Numbered from the stretch's first letter, positions 1-8,322 are shown. The stretch: DNA of 47,909 nucleotides from Candidatus Methanoperedens nitratireducens (GCF_900196725.1 NZ_FZMP01000185.1:1-47909); one strand, 5' to 3'. The notes: a model not told the origin generated them from the sequence alone. Program-made: numbers and translations.

Positions 1-1
1 C

Positions 2-58
2 GGTTTTGGGTGGGCGTTGGTAACCACCTTCCCTGAAGATTTTAGAGAAAGTATTTAG
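2..58 (+). CDS. 3' end of an unidentified gene (partial)
   Basis: An open frame enters from the left edge and stops at TAG 56-58. It encodes 18 residues ending FPEDFRESI. The preceding residues are hydrophobic and aromatic, so this may be the tail of a membrane protein, but too little is present to identify it. It lies 36 bases before the pspA-like gene on the same strand and could be its upstream operon partner. Whether the frame is really coding cannot be decided from this piece. Confidence 0.3.
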   Translation, partial: GFGWALVTTFPEDFRESI

Positions 59-94
59 CATTTAGAGGTAATTAAAACTAAGGAGGTAAAAATT

Positions 95-796
95 ATGGGG
101 CTAATAGATAGAACGAGCACAATCATAAAATCAAAGATAAACAAAATTTTAGGAAAATTCGAAGATCCGAGAGAAACTCTCGATTACTCTTATGAAAAGC
201 AGCTTGAACTCCTGCAGAACGTGAAGCGCGGCGTGGCAGAGGTGACGACTGCAAAGAAGCGCCTTGAACTCCAGAAGGTCAAGCTTGAGCAGAATATAAC
301 AAAACTGGATGATCAGGCACGAGAGGCTGTGAAAGCCGGGAGGGAAGACCTTGCAAGGATCGCCCTTGAACGAAAGAGCACATCACAGGCTGAAATAGCA
401 AACCTCTCTGGGCAGATAGCGGATGTCGCCAAACAGCAGGAAAAACTCATGGCAACAGAGAAGAGCCTGTCTACCAAGATAGAGACGTTCCGCTCGACAA
501 AAGAGACCATCAAAGCCCAGTATAGCGCGGCTGAGGCGCAGGTGAAGATAACAGAATCGGTGAGCGGCATCAGTGAGGAAATGAGCGACGTTGGCATGGC
601 TGTACAGCGTGCACAGGACAAGACCGAAGAAATGAAAGCACGAGCCTCGGCGCTGGACGAACTTGTGGAGGCAGGTACTCTTGAGGACGTGACAGGGGGA
701 ACGAAAGACGATATCGAGCGGGAGCTTTCAAAGATAAAGTCAAAGGGCGAGGTGGACTCGCAGCTTGAGGCGCTGAAGAAGGAGATGGGAAAATGA
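95..796 (+). CDS. pspA: PspA/IM30 family envelope-stress protein
   Basis: A 233-residue PspA/IM30 (phage-shock protein A, ESCRT-III-like) protein. The family binds the inner face of the cytoplasmic membrane and protects or remodels it under stress. Visible features are an amphipathic N-terminus (MGLIDRTSTIIKSKINKIL), a conserved 'EDPRETLDYSYEKQLE' region and then a long Lys/Glu-rich alpha-helical coiled coil running nearly to the end; length matches the family. The start is supported by AAGGAGG about 8 bases upstream. The stop overlaps the next start (ATGATAG), so the two are translationally coupled. The family call is firm; the trigger in this organism is unknown. Confidence 0.93.
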   Translation: MGLIDRTSTIIKSKINKILGKFEDPRETLDYSYEKQLELLQNVKRGVAEVTTAKKRLELQKVKLEQNITKLDDQAREAVKAGREDLARIALERKSTSQAEIANLSGQIADVAKQQEKLMATEKSLSTKIETFRSTKETIKAQYSAAEAQVKITESVSGISEEMSDVGMAVQRAQDKTEEMKARASALDELVEAGTLEDVTGGTKDDIERELSKIKSKGEVDSQLEALKKEMGK

Positions 797-1071
797 TAGT
801 AAGATTAATGGGAGAAGGGCAGTACGAGCTTGATAAAAAGCATGTGGATGAGATAAATAATATCGATAATAACCTTGTGAGGGTCGTTAATAAAGGGGAT
901 GAGAAGAGCTTTAAGGCTGAGTTCAGGAAACTAACAGAGAATGTGCGCAGATATGGTAAAAAATTGCCGGATGATGTCCTCAAGCCAAGCGATATAATCA
1001 TACCGCCCGCCGACCTCACGCTTGATGAGGCGCGGGAGATTTTCAAGGGGGACGGGCTGATACAAGGCTAA
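793..1071 (+). CDS. PspAA-domain protein, PspA partner
   Basis: A 92-residue protein beginning MIVRLMGEGQYEL, the usual opening of the PspAA domain, a short partner encoded beside PspA in archaea and some bacteria. It has no signal or membrane segment and is likely cytoplasmic. It overlaps the pspA stop by 4 bases, so it is in the same transcript. The C-terminal half (IIPPADLTLDEAREIFKGDG) is characteristic. PspAA is thought to modulate PspA on the membrane, but its biochemical action is not established. Confidence 0.85.
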   Translation: MIVRLMGEGQYELDKKHVDEINNIDNNLVRVVNKGDEKSFKAEFRKLTENVRRYGKKLPDDVLKPSDIIIPPADLTLDEAREIFKGDGLIQG

Positions 1072-1147
1072 TTGTAATCCTGAGACGTGATGCCCGGACA
1101 GATCCTGAGCTCCAGCTATCCAGATGCTTTCAAATTAGGATGCGCCT

Positions 1148-1567
1148 TTAGGCAGGGTATTTGAAGTCGGAACGGTTATTTGCCCTCATCGCAGCGATCT
1201 TTTCTTTGTAGCTTTTAAAATAGCCTTCCATTATCCTGTGCTTCTGGTCATCCCACTGTTTCCTGTACTCATAGAAGTATTCGGATATCTCAAGCACATC
1301 GCCAAACAGTTCTGAGTAACAGCTCATCGCTGACGCTTTGAGCTTAAACGGAAGAAGTTCGAATATCCTTATATCATATATTGGCCTGGCTTTCCCGATA
1401 AAGCTCTTCAAAAGTTCCAGATTTTTATTGTTATCTTTGATCCTGGTTATTACTGCAACATCTATATCCGAACCTTCCCTGAACTCGCCGGAGACATATG
1501 AACCATAAAGAACCACTTCATAATTCCTCAAAAAACCAAGGTCTTTTTTGATTTGTTCGGAATTCAT
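1148..1567 (-). CDS. Minimal nucleotidyltransferase (MNT/KNTase-like)
   Basis: A 139-residue protein with the nucleotidyltransferase signature GSYVSGEFREGSDIDVAVIT at about residues 22-41: the G-S helix cap plus the two metal-binding Asp of SDIDV. The size suits the stand-alone MNT group, often paired with a HEPN protein as a toxin-antitoxin or modification pair. No HEPN gene is adjacent, although the C-terminal half of this protein (about 70 residues, helical, Tyr/Lys rich) could be its own helical partner. It lies 62 bases downstream of carA on the same strand. The substrate is unknown; nucleotide transfer to protein is possible but not shown. Confidence 0.8.
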   Translation of the reverse strand: MNSEQIKKDLGFLRNYEVVLYGSYVSGEFREGSDIDVAVITRIKDNNKNLELLKSFIGKARPIYDIRIFELLPFKLKASAMSCYSELFGDVLEISEYFYEYRKQWDDQKHRIMEGYFKSYKEKIAAMRANNRSDFKYPA

Positions 1568-1629
1568 CTTGCTTTATTTGAAGGGTTAACAATTAAACTT
1601 AACGATAATGAAATAAACAACAGAAGATG

Positions 1630-2727
1630 TTACTTAACCGCCACCTTGATCTTCTTCATCTTTTCCGCGACCCTGTCAAAGAATATCTTCTCGGTATCAA
1701 GAGGACCGGGATGCGCTTCAGGATGGTACTGCACCGACATTATCTCAAGATATTTATGCTCAAGTCCCTCGACCGTCCCGTCATTGGCATTTTTCTGGGT
1801 GATGGATACCTCTTTTCCATCAATGCTGCTCTCGTCCACAGCATAGCCGTGGTTCTGAGATGTGATATGCACGATGCCCCGTTTCAGGTCTTTTACCGGC
1901 TGGTTGGCGCCGCGGTGACCGAACTTCATCTTATATGTGTTCCCGCCGAGAGCCAGTGAAATGATCTGGTGCCCCAGGCAGATGCCGAAAATGGGGAGCT
2001 GCCCTGCGAGCTCTTTAACGACCGATATGCCGTTCACAGCCTGCTGCGGGTCGCCCGGACCGTTCGATAACAGGATTGCATCGGGCTCATAATTCATAAT
2101 ATCTTTCGCAGGGGTTGTAGCAGGGACTATAGTGACGTTGATCCCCCTGTTATTCAGGCTTTTAATGATATTCCTTTTGACACCAAAATCCATCAGCACC
2201 ATGCTTCCGCCGTTCTTATTACCATTTACCCGGTACGGCTGCTTGCAGGTGACCCTGCCTACAAGGTCGAGGCTTCCGATATCTGGCTGTTCCCTTGCAA
2301 GCCTGACCGCTTCCTCGCCGTCGTCGCTACCTGCTATTATCGCCGCCTTCATAGTGCCGTGCTCCCGTGTTTTTATGGTGAGCATGCGTGTATCGACGCC
2401 CATTATACCTGACTTGCCTTCGTCCCTTAAGAACTCATAAATGGAGCGGCGGGATTTATGATGAGATGGGTGGTCGCAGGCTTCTCTCACGACCAGACCT
2501 TCAGCCTGCATGTGCTCCGACTGGAAGGTCTCGCCGCTAACGCCGTAGTTGCCGATAAGCGGATAAGTGAACAACAGTATCTGACCCCTGTACGATGGGT
2601 CTGTCAGAGCCTCTTCGTATCCCGTATACTGGGTCGTAAAAACAAGCTCGCCCTGAACAATGCCTTCTACGCCAAGCCCTTCTCCTTTAACGAATGTTCC
2701 ATCTTCAAGACCAAGTACTGCCTTCAT
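1630..2727 (-). CDS. carA: Carbamoyl-phosphate synthase small subunit
   Basis: A 365-residue glutaminase subunit of carbamoyl-phosphate synthase. It hydrolyses glutamine and channels ammonia to the large subunit, feeding arginine and pyrimidine synthesis. The N-terminal CPSase domain begins MKAVLGLEDG. The class I amidotransferase domain starts near residue 175, with the nucleophile Cys250 in FGICLGHQ and the His335/Glu337 pair in VQYHPEAHPGP. Full family length with nothing missing. The start has no good ribosome binding site; a TATA-like stretch about 30 bases upstream suggests a leaderless transcript. carB is not adjacent on either side in this window, unlike the common carAB arrangement. 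Confidence 0.97.
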   Translation of the reverse strand: MKAVLGLEDGTFVKGEGLGVEGIVQGELVFTTQYTGYEEALTDPSYRGQILLFTYPLIGNYGVSGETFQSEHMQAEGLVVREACDHPSHHKSRRSIYEFLRDEGKSGIMGVDTRMLTIKTREHGTMKAAIIAGSDDGEEAVRLAREQPDIGSLDLVGRVTCKQPYRVNGNKNGGSMVLMDFGVKRNIIKSLNNRGINVTIVPATTPAKDIMNYEPDAILLSNGPGDPQQAVNGISVVKELAGQLPIFGICLGHQIISLALGGNTYKMKFGHRGANQPVKDLKRGIVHITSQNHGYAVDESSIDGKEVSITQKNANDGTVEGLEHKYLEIMSVQYHPEAHPGPLDTEKIFFDRVAEKMKKIKVAVK

Positions 2728-2732
2728 CCGTT

Positions 2733-2747
2733 CTTACACGGTGTAAG
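2733..2747. promoter_or_regulatory. Perfect palindrome in front of carA, candidate operator
   Basis: The sequence CTTACACGGTGTAAG has two perfect 7-base arms around one base. It ends 6 bases upstream of the carA ATG (which reads leftward from 2727) and lies between that start and a TATA-like TAAATATG at 2753-2760. That placement is typical of an archaeal repressor site between promoter and transcription start. The HIT gene diverges on the other side of the same gap, so it could share the control. An RNA hairpin is also possible. Confidence 0.45.
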
Positions 2748-2843
2748 CTGGGTAAATATGTTACGATGCAGGAGGAGCGACATTAACACAACAAATACAA
2801 AGATTAATGAAGAAGTTCCCAGATATAATATTAATAGGGGAAT

Positions 2844-3197
2844 ATGAACAGCGATTGTATATTTTGCAAGATTATTAAAGGGGAAGCACCGGCTGATTTT
2901 ATTTATAAAGACGAGGACGTGGTCGTCTTTCACAATATAAGACCCTCAGCGCCTGTACATGTGCTGGTAGTTCCGGTTGCGCATATCGAGAGCATCAATG
3001 AACTGGAGGAGAAGCACAGCGCTATTATTGCGAAAATGGTACTGAAAGCCAGGGACATAGCAAGGCAACTTGGTATAGCAGATAGCGGTTATAAACTTGT
3101 AACAAATGTGGGCTGGGGCGGCGGGCAACGGATATTCCACCTGCATATACATCTCATCGGAGGCTGGAGCAAGGCAGGAGAGCCTGAAATTTTGTGA
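2844..3197 (+). CDS. HIT family nucleotide hydrolase/transferase
   Basis: A 117-residue histidine triad protein of the HINT branch. Visible are the N-terminal CIFCKIIKGEAPAD motif (Cys5 and Cys8, which bind zinc in some members) and the active-site triad HLHIHLIGGW with His99, His101 and His103; the last of these is the nucleophile that attacks AMP-linked phosphates. Members hydrolyse adenosine phosphoramidates or related nucleotides. Length is normal. It diverges from carA across a 116-base gap containing the palindrome at 2733-2747. The start is chosen because the CIFC motif begins at residue 5. Confidence 0.93.
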   Translation: MNSDCIFCKIIKGEAPADFIYKDEDVVVFHNIRPSAPVHVLVVPVAHIESINELEEKHSAIIAKMVLKARDIARQLGIADSGYKLVTNVGWGGGQRIFHLHIHLIGGWSKAGEPEIL

Positions 3198-3223
3198 GTC
3201 ACAAACATTAAATAGTGCCTGCC

Positions 3224-3243
3224 CAGATATTGCTCTATATCTG
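3224..3243. promoter_or_regulatory. Inverted repeat between the HIT and OsmC genes
   Basis: CAGATAT at 3224-3230 and ATATCTG at 3237-3243 are perfect complements around a 6-base loop, in the 110-base gap before the OsmC start. It could be the 3' hairpin of the HIT transcript or a binding site for OsmC control. There is no T-run after it, which argues against a simple terminator. Confidence 0.3.
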
Positions 3244-3307
3244 AGTGGGAAATAAATATGCCAATTATTGACAAAGATATCGTGCATTAGACTGGGTGGT
3301 AGAGTAA

Positions 3308-3916
3308 ATGTCAACTGTAAACGGTGTAGATGTAAATAAGCTTAATAACCTGATTGATTTTTTCAGGACAAATCCTGAAGTGGCGAACCTTGAGTTCAGG
3401 GCTGAGACTGAGTGGGTCAACGGCGCGCACTCAATGACTCAGATTCGAACATCACGCGGCGAAACCTTCACTCTTGAAGCTGATGAGCCGCCTATTCTGC
3501 TTGGTACAGATTTAGCTCCCAATGCAGTACAGGCAATGCTTCATGCCCTGGCGTCATGTCTGATTGTGAGTTTTGTTTACAATGCTGCAGCCTGCAATAT
3601 CAACCTGAGATCGCTGAAACTTGCACTTGAGGGTGACCTGGACCTGCATGCGTTCCTTGGTATCTCTGAGGATGTACGCCCGGGATATCAGAACATCCGC
3701 ATAAAATTTAAAGTAGAAAGTGATGCACCCAGGGATAAGATCGAGGAACTGCTGGAGCATGCTCAGAGGACCTCGCTGGTCGTAGATATTGTCCGAAACG
3801 GAGTGCCGGTGCATATAAGCCTGGAAAAAGGAATTGAAGCTGTAAAAATGCGGGCAAAAGCCGCAGAAGCCGATGAAGTTAGCAGCAGCGATCAGTTCGT
3901 GTCCAGATGGCTTTGA
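3308..3916 (+). CDS. OsmC family peroxide/thiol-stress protein
   Basis: A 202-residue OsmC/Ohr-superfamily protein. These homodimeric proteins reduce organic hydroperoxides using two Cys residues. The first Cys is in HALASCLIV and a second in NAAACNINLR; an upstream acidic/Arg-containing segment and the core 'LEGDLDLHAFLGI' strand-helix fit the OsmC fold. It is longer than the classic ~140-residue form, with an N-terminal extension of about 30 residues and a Ser-rich tail, as seen in some archaeal and actinobacterial OsmC-like proteins. The start has GGTGG upstream. A role against oxidants fits an anaerobe living near oxidised acceptors (inference). Confidence 0.88.
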   Translation: MSTVNGVDVNKLNNLIDFFRTNPEVANLEFRAETEWVNGAHSMTQIRTSRGETFTLEADEPPILLGTDLAPNAVQAMLHALASCLIVSFVYNAAACNINLRSLKLALEGDLDLHAFLGISEDVRPGYQNIRIKFKVESDAPRDKIEELLEHAQRTSLVVDIVRNGVPVHISLEKGIEAVKMRAKAAEADEVSSSDQFVSRWL

Positions 3917-4041
3917 ACCTGCAATAACAGGAGAACACTATCCACATAAACGTCAAGGTCCGCCAAACTTTCTTTTCCATATACTCTTGATAGCAACATC
4001 AGCAAGCTTCAAGTAGGTTCGGTTTAATTAATAGCGATAAA

Positions 4042-5823
4042 ATGAACCTGACACGGCGCAGATTTGTGGGAATGTGTGCAAAAGCAGGGCTTCTGGCAGG
4101 AGGGGCAGGGCTGGCCGGTTGCCTGGAAAGGGGACAGGATGCGCAGAATATGACTGCGCAAAACACGACGGTTCAGCAGTCCCCCAAAGTAAAAGGTAAT
4201 TATATCGATGGCACCTCTGGAGAAGATGCTGAGACCCTGAACTGGATCCTGGCGGCAGACGCATCCTCTTTAGGATATATCGGACTGACGATGGACGGAC
4301 TCATAGCCTACGATAATAAATACAATATCCTTCGTAGATGGCTAAAAAAGGATATAGAGGCTTCAGATAATGGTTTGATCTATACTGTTGTGCTCAGGGA
4401 TGATCTTGAATGGAGCGATGGACAACCAGTAACTTCTGATGATTTCGTATATACTATGAAGAACATCATGTTCGCGGACTGGATGGCATACCCTTATGCA
4501 GGGGACTGGAAGGAAGAAATGGATGGAAAAACGGTCTTCGTGGAGCCAAGGGTTGAGAATGAGACTACCTTCAGCATCCACCGGAAGACGGCGAACCCGG
4601 AATTCCTGTACACCGTAACAGACTTAATGGTGTACCCGAAGCATATAGTATCAAAGTATGAGGGCAGGGTGAAAGAATTTACCCAGGCTCCTGAGCTTAA
4701 TAATCTCTCCTATACAGGGAACCTGGGGCCGTACAGATTCAAAGAATGGGTGCGGAGCGATAAATTCGTAGTTGAACGGAATCCGGATTATTACCTTGGC
4801 AGGGAAAAGGGTGAACCGTATTTTGAAACTTACACCGTAAAGATATTCGGCTCGCCTGCCGCAAGGCATGCTGCCATGGAAGCAGGGGATATTACTTCTA
4901 CAGATATCGATCCTGAACAGGTAAAGAAGTTCAAGGAAATGAAAGGGATTGTCGTGTATACCATCCCGACGGCGCAATACAGGATAATGCAGTACAACAT
5001 GCGGGATAACGGCTGGCAGGGTTTGAAGGATAAAAGAGTAAGACAGGCTATCTCCATGGCTGTAAGCAAAGAAGCTATAGTCAACCAGATTTATCTCGGC
5101 TTTGGTGAGCCTGCTTTCAGCTTCATACCAAGAACATCTCTATGGTTTGTAGAAGAAGGACTTACAAAGCTTGGGGTAGGAGAGCTTTATAATAAGGTTA
5201 AAGCCTTGGAGCTTTTATTTGATGCAGGATATGGAGTAAGAAAAGGCGGGAAGATTGAATTAAGGGATAAAAACGGAAGCCAGATAAAGTTAAAGCTGAT
5301 AACAAGTACAGGAAGCAAAGTCAATGAATCCATAGCTCTTCTTGTTAAACAGGAGCTTGGGAATCTGGGAATGGATATTGAGGTGAAGCTTGTTCCCTGG
5401 GAGATAATGCTTCGGAAATATTACATGAACAAAGTACCCGGAAGCGACCAGCAGCCCGGAAATAATAACGGGCCTAAGGCAGTGAGCGAAGAAACCTGGG
5501 ACCTTATCATCGCTGGACATATCGTTGATCCTCTCCAGCCTTCAGGCAGTTCGATTTTTTATGCTTCCGATGGCGGTTTGAATATGTATGGCTATTCAAA
5601 TCGGAAAGTAGATGAACTGTTCGCAAAAGTCCGTACGAAGGAAGCTCTCGATAAAGAAGTCCGAAGGCAGATGTACGGTGAAATATCCGCGATATTGTCA
5701 GAAGACCAGCCTGTTGATTTTATAGCTTTCCCTGCTAAGAATATAGCTTATAAGGATAGCGTGAAGGGGATTGACCCGGGCGTAGCGATGGGATATAATT
5801 ATTATGAGTGGTATTTTGAGTAA
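4042..5823 (+). CDS. ABC transporter substrate-binding lipoprotein, peptide/nickel (SBP_bac_5) family
   Basis: A 593-residue cluster C (DppA/OppA/NikA-like) binding protein. The N-terminus has a twin-arginine motif (TRRRFVG, residues 4-10), a short hydrophobic stretch and a lipobox-like LAGC with Cys27, so it is probably Tat-exported folded and anchored by a lipid. The mature part carries family hallmarks such as 'YTVVLRDDLEWSDGQPVTSDD' and 'DKRVRQAISMAVSKEAIV'. The ligand cannot be read from sequence: di- or oligopeptide, nickel chelate or another small ligand are all possible. The matching permeases and ATPases start at 7305, separated by two opposite-strand genes, so it is transcribed apart from them. 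Confidence 0.93.
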   Translation: MNLTRRRFVGMCAKAGLLAGGAGLAGCLERGQDAQNMTAQNTTVQQSPKVKGNYIDGTSGEDAETLNWILAADASSLGYIGLTMDGLIAYDNKYNILRRWLKKDIEASDNGLIYTVVLRDDLEWSDGQPVTSDDFVYTMKNIMFADWMAYPYAGDWKEEMDGKTVFVEPRVENETTFSIHRKTANPEFLYTVTDLMVYPKHIVSKYEGRVKEFTQAPELNNLSYTGNLGPYRFKEWVRSDKFVVERNPDYYLGREKGEPYFETYTVKIFGSPAARHAAMEAGDITSTDIDPEQVKKFKEMKGIVVYTIPTAQYRIMQYNMRDNGWQGLKDKRVRQAISMAVSKEAIVNQIYLGFGEPAFSFIPRTSLWFVEEGLTKLGVGELYNKVKALELLFDAGYGVRKGGKIELRDKNGSQIKLKLITSTGSKVNESIALLVKQELGNLGMDIEVKLVPWEIMLRKYYMNKVPGSDQQPGNNNGPKAVSEETWDLIIAGHIVDPLQPSGSSIFYASDGGLNMYGYSNRKVDELFAKVRTKEALDKEVRRQMYGEISAILSEDQPVDFIAFPAKNIAYKDSVKGIDPGVAMGYNYYEWYFE

Positions 5824-5867
5824 GGGAAGAAGTTTTAAGAAGTATCTGATATTATTTTCGTGCCCCT

Positions 5868-6794
5868 TTAAATATGAGGCCTGATTGAGGCAATCACATG
5901 GTCTTTCGCATCTTTTGTTCCATTGACTATAACGATTTTATGTAAAGTGCCATAGTGGGGGTCCTGGATTGATCCGATTACTTCAAACCCTCTTTGTTTA
6001 TACATATCAATAAGCTCTTCATTGTCAAACGCATAGCCATATATAAAGCTAAATTCATGATAAAACATGTAATAACTGATTAATTTTAACAAAGTGCTGG
6101 CATATTTGTTCCCTTTTTTGTCTTCTGTGGTTGCAATTATGTCAAGGAATAATCCTTTATAACTATTGAGGTGCTTTTCATAAAATTGAACAATTGAACA
6201 AATCTCACCTTTATCTTCAACTAAATAGACCTTGGCCGATGAATGCTCCTGGTTTTTGAAAAAATCTGAAAGGGAATTCTTGTCGATGTTTGGATCCCCG
6301 CATCTGAAATCTTTTTTACAATCTTCACAGGATATTTTTCTAACTATTCCCTTTGAATATGTTCGAATTGGATAGTCGCTCCATGGAAAATATACTTTAG
6401 TATCCGCTTCAATCTCAAAAACAAATATATTTGGAACTACTGATGAATTCCTGCGCATTAACAGGGAGAATAATTTTATGTCAGCTGCACCCAGATTTAC
6501 TAATTTCTTAAATACATTAATGAAAGTTTTCCCGGTTATTGTTGTATCATCACAGACGAGTATCCTGTTACCTTTTATTTTTGAGCCATTTGAAATATGG
6601 ATATCCTCGTTTTTCAGCGCACATGATACTATATCTTTGTAACTCCAATATTTCTCAAGTCGTTTAGCTATCTGTTCTCCACCACTACCAATCGCTAAAA
6701 CAATATAAGAATCAAATCCTTCGTGGATTAATTTTTTGTGAATCTGGCGCAGACCATTGTCTATGCTATTTTCGTCAAAAAAGACTTCCCTCAA
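5868..6794 (-). CDS. Phosphoribosyltransferase-GNAT acetyltransferase fusion
   Basis: A 308-residue two-domain protein. The N-terminal half is a type I phosphoribosyltransferase with the PRPP loop VCDDTTITGKT (about residues 80-90) and an upstream LAIGSGGE loop. A short Cys cluster (CEDC at 156-159 and Cys165) follows and may bind zinc. The C-terminal part from about residue 185 resembles a GNAT acetyltransferase: the KKGNKYASTLL segment sits where the acetyl-CoA pyrophosphate loop is expected, and NEELIDMYKQRGFEVIG matches the last helix-strand. Both halves are soluble. The small zinc-ribbon gene lies 20 bases upstream in the same direction. The fusion is unusual; no pathway is obvious. Confidence 0.75.
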   Translation of the reverse strand: MREVFFDENSIDNGLRQIHKKLIHEGFDSYIVLAIGSGGEQIAKRLEKYWSYKDIVSCALKNEDIHISNGSKIKGNRILVCDDTTITGKTFINVFKKLVNLGAADIKLFSLLMRRNSSVVPNIFVFEIEADTKVYFPWSDYPIRTYSKGIVRKISCEDCKKDFRCGDPNIDKNSLSDFFKNQEHSSAKVYLVEDKGEICSIVQFYEKHLNSYKGLFLDIIATTEDKKGNKYASTLLKLISYYMFYHEFSFIYGYAFDNEELIDMYKQRGFEVIGSIQDPHYGTLHKIVIVNGTKDAKDHVIASIRPHI

Positions 6795-6814
6795 AAAAAT
6801 CGTCTCTTAAAAAG

Positions 6815-6982
6815 CTATTCTTCTTTTTTACTCTCAATCTTACAAAGGGTCTGCGGACTTACCATCGGTGACTTTTCAACCAATTCGCCCCAGCCCTCGG
6901 CAAAACAATCAATACACATATCATTCAATTGAGGGTGCTCTTCACCAAGATGTATCCCACACGACTTGCATTCCGAGACCAT
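6815..6982 (-). CDS. Small zinc-ribbon protein, 55 aa
   Basis: A 55-residue protein starting MVSECKSCGIHLGEEHPQ, with two CxxC pairs (CKSC at 5-8 and CIDC at 23-26), i.e. a treble-clef or zinc-ribbon knuckle. The start is supported by TAGGAG 6 bases upstream. It ends 20 bases before the phosphoribosyltransferase-GNAT gene, so the two are probably co-transcribed. There is no membrane segment. Function is unknown; an adaptor or nucleic-acid-binding role is typical of such ribbons but not shown here. Confidence 0.7.
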   Translation of the reverse strand: MVSECKSCGIHLGEEHPQLNDMCIDCFAEGWGELVEKSPMVSPQTLCKIESKKEE

Positions 6983-7304
6983 AATTGCTCCTATAAACAG
7001 ATTAATTAGAACATTCTATCATTGATTATTATTCGTATTAATACTTATTGCTTCGATTTTTGTTCATATAATTTTTATGTAAATAGTATATTAAATTATT
7101 AATTCTGTTTTTCCTATTTATAAGCTATTAATATTGTTTTCTCCCGAAATACTTTATTATACGGTTTTTATTTCATCTTTTGTATGTGCATAAACTCTGT
7201 AAGTAGTAAGCACCTATGAGCCACCTCTTTCCCTCAGGAGTATATGTACCCTGAGAGCCCTGCGCCAACTTTAAAATAACCCCCGTGCCAATATAACTCC
7301 CCAC
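6983..7304. other. Gene-free 322-base divergent intergenic region
   Basis: AT-rich spacer between the leftward small gene/fusion pair and the rightward ABC permease operon. The first part (7015-7140) is very AT-rich with several TATA-like stretches for both directions. The second part is less AT-rich and holds the hairpin at 7233-7255. I see no convincing coding frame or structured RNA other than that hairpin. Confidence 0.5.
7233..7255 (+). promoter_or_regulatory. Hairpin in the leader of the ABC permease operon
   Basis: CTCAGG at 7233-7238 pairs with CCTGAG at 7250-7255, continued inside by GTA/TAC around a TATG loop with one bulged A. It ends 49 bases before the permease start and has no T-run, so it looks like an operator or a leader-RNA hairpin, not a terminator. 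Confidence 0.4.
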
Positions 7305-8267
7305 ATGAAAAAAGGCTACATCGCCGAGCGCCTCCTCTACACCCTCCTGATAGTCTGGGGCGTCATGACTGCCACTTTCATTATCCTCAGGATAGGTCCG
7401 GGCTCGCCAGCCGATAGATATATCGCAAATATCGGCGCCGGGCACAATGTTACACAGGTCACGGCTGCGATAGAAGCAAGATACGGGACGGATAAGCCGC
7501 TTTATATGCAGTATTTTGAATACATGGGCTCCCTCCTGCACGGGGACTGGGGATGGTCCTTCTCCACATCTATGCCTGTGGCGGAGTTAATTAAAACCCA
7601 CTGGGTTTACTCATTCCAGCTTATTCTCCTCTCCTCGATTTTTGCGATAATCCTCGGCATCCTGATAGGCATATACTCGGCGGTTAAAAAAGGCACGAAA
7701 GCGGATTACATCGCCACGTTCTTCTCTTTTGTCGGCATCTCGATACCGAATTTCTGGCTCGGCATAATGCTGATTCTAATATTTTCTGTAAGGCTGGGCT
7801 GGTTCCAGACGTATTACGATACGGGCTTGCCCATGTTCTCCCTGGAGAACCTGAAGGCGCTGGTGCTTCCGGTCGTAACCCTGGGCACGGGGATGGTGGC
7901 AGGCTACAGCAGGTATGTGAGGTCATCCATGCTTGAGAACCTGCGCAAGGACTTTGTGAGGACGGCGCGCGCCAAGGGGCTGCCTGAGCATGTGGTCATC
8001 GGAAAGCATGTGTTCAGGAATGCGCTGCTGCCGGTCGTGACGATCATCATGTGGGATATGAGCGCCATTGTTTTCGGGGGCGCTTACCTGACAGAGGTAA
8101 TTTTCGGGATACCTGGGCTTGGCAGGATTTCCTTCAATGCCATATTCGCAGACGATTATGCAGTTGTGGTGGCTGTGACCCTGATTGGTGCTTTTGTCAC
8201 CCTGTTCTTTAACCTGATTACAGACATTGCATATACCCGTCTTGATCCGAGGGTTAAGTATGATTAG
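7305..8267 (+). CDS. ABC permease, DppB/OppB/NikB type
   Basis: A 320-residue inner-membrane permease with the usual six hydrophobic segments; the first covers residues 8-28 (LLYTLLIVWGVMTATFIILR). The EAA loop that docks the ATPase is near residues 205-225 (FVRTARAKGLPEHVVIGKHV). It forms a heterodimer with the permease at 8404. No clear ribosome binding site precedes ATG 7305; the hairpin at 7233-7255 lies in the leader. The substrate follows that of the 4042 lipoprotein and is undetermined between peptide and nickel-type ligands. Confidence 0.94.
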   Translation: MKKGYIAERLLYTLLIVWGVMTATFIILRIGPGSPADRYIANIGAGHNVTQVTAAIEARYGTDKPLYMQYFEYMGSLLHGDWGWSFSTSMPVAELIKTHWVYSFQLILLSSIFAIILGILIGIYSAVKKGTKADYIATFFSFVGISIPNFWLGIMLILIFSVRLGWFQTYYDTGLPMFSLENLKALVLPVVTLGTGMVAGYSRYVRSSMLENLRKDFVRTARAKGLPEHVVIGKHVFRNALLPVVTIIMWDMSAIVFGGAYLTEVIFGIPGLGRISFNAIFADDYAVVVAVTLIGAFVTLFFNLITDIAYTRLDPRVKYD

Positions 8268-8280
8268 ATTTAATGTAAGG

Positions 8281-8314
8281 TTATCAGCGTTAATCACAGT
8301 AAAGACACTGATAA
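8281..8314 (+). terminator. Inverted repeat after the first permease, possible attenuator
   Basis: TTATCAG at 8281-8287 and CTGATAA at 8308-8314 are perfect 7-base complements with a 20-base spacer, 13 bases after the permease stop. An A-rich stretch follows, not a T-run, so intrinsic termination is unlikely. It may protect the upstream mRNA or reduce read-through into the second permease. Confidence 0.3.
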
Positions 8315-8322
8315 AAAAATTA

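Noticed and set aside
570-1046. 158-codon frame opposite pspA and PspAA
   Set aside because: Ser/Leu-rich shadow of two well-supported genes.
7173-7541. Leftward frame crossing the intergenic region into the first permease
   Set aside because: Overlaps the certain permease and shows no protein-like pattern.
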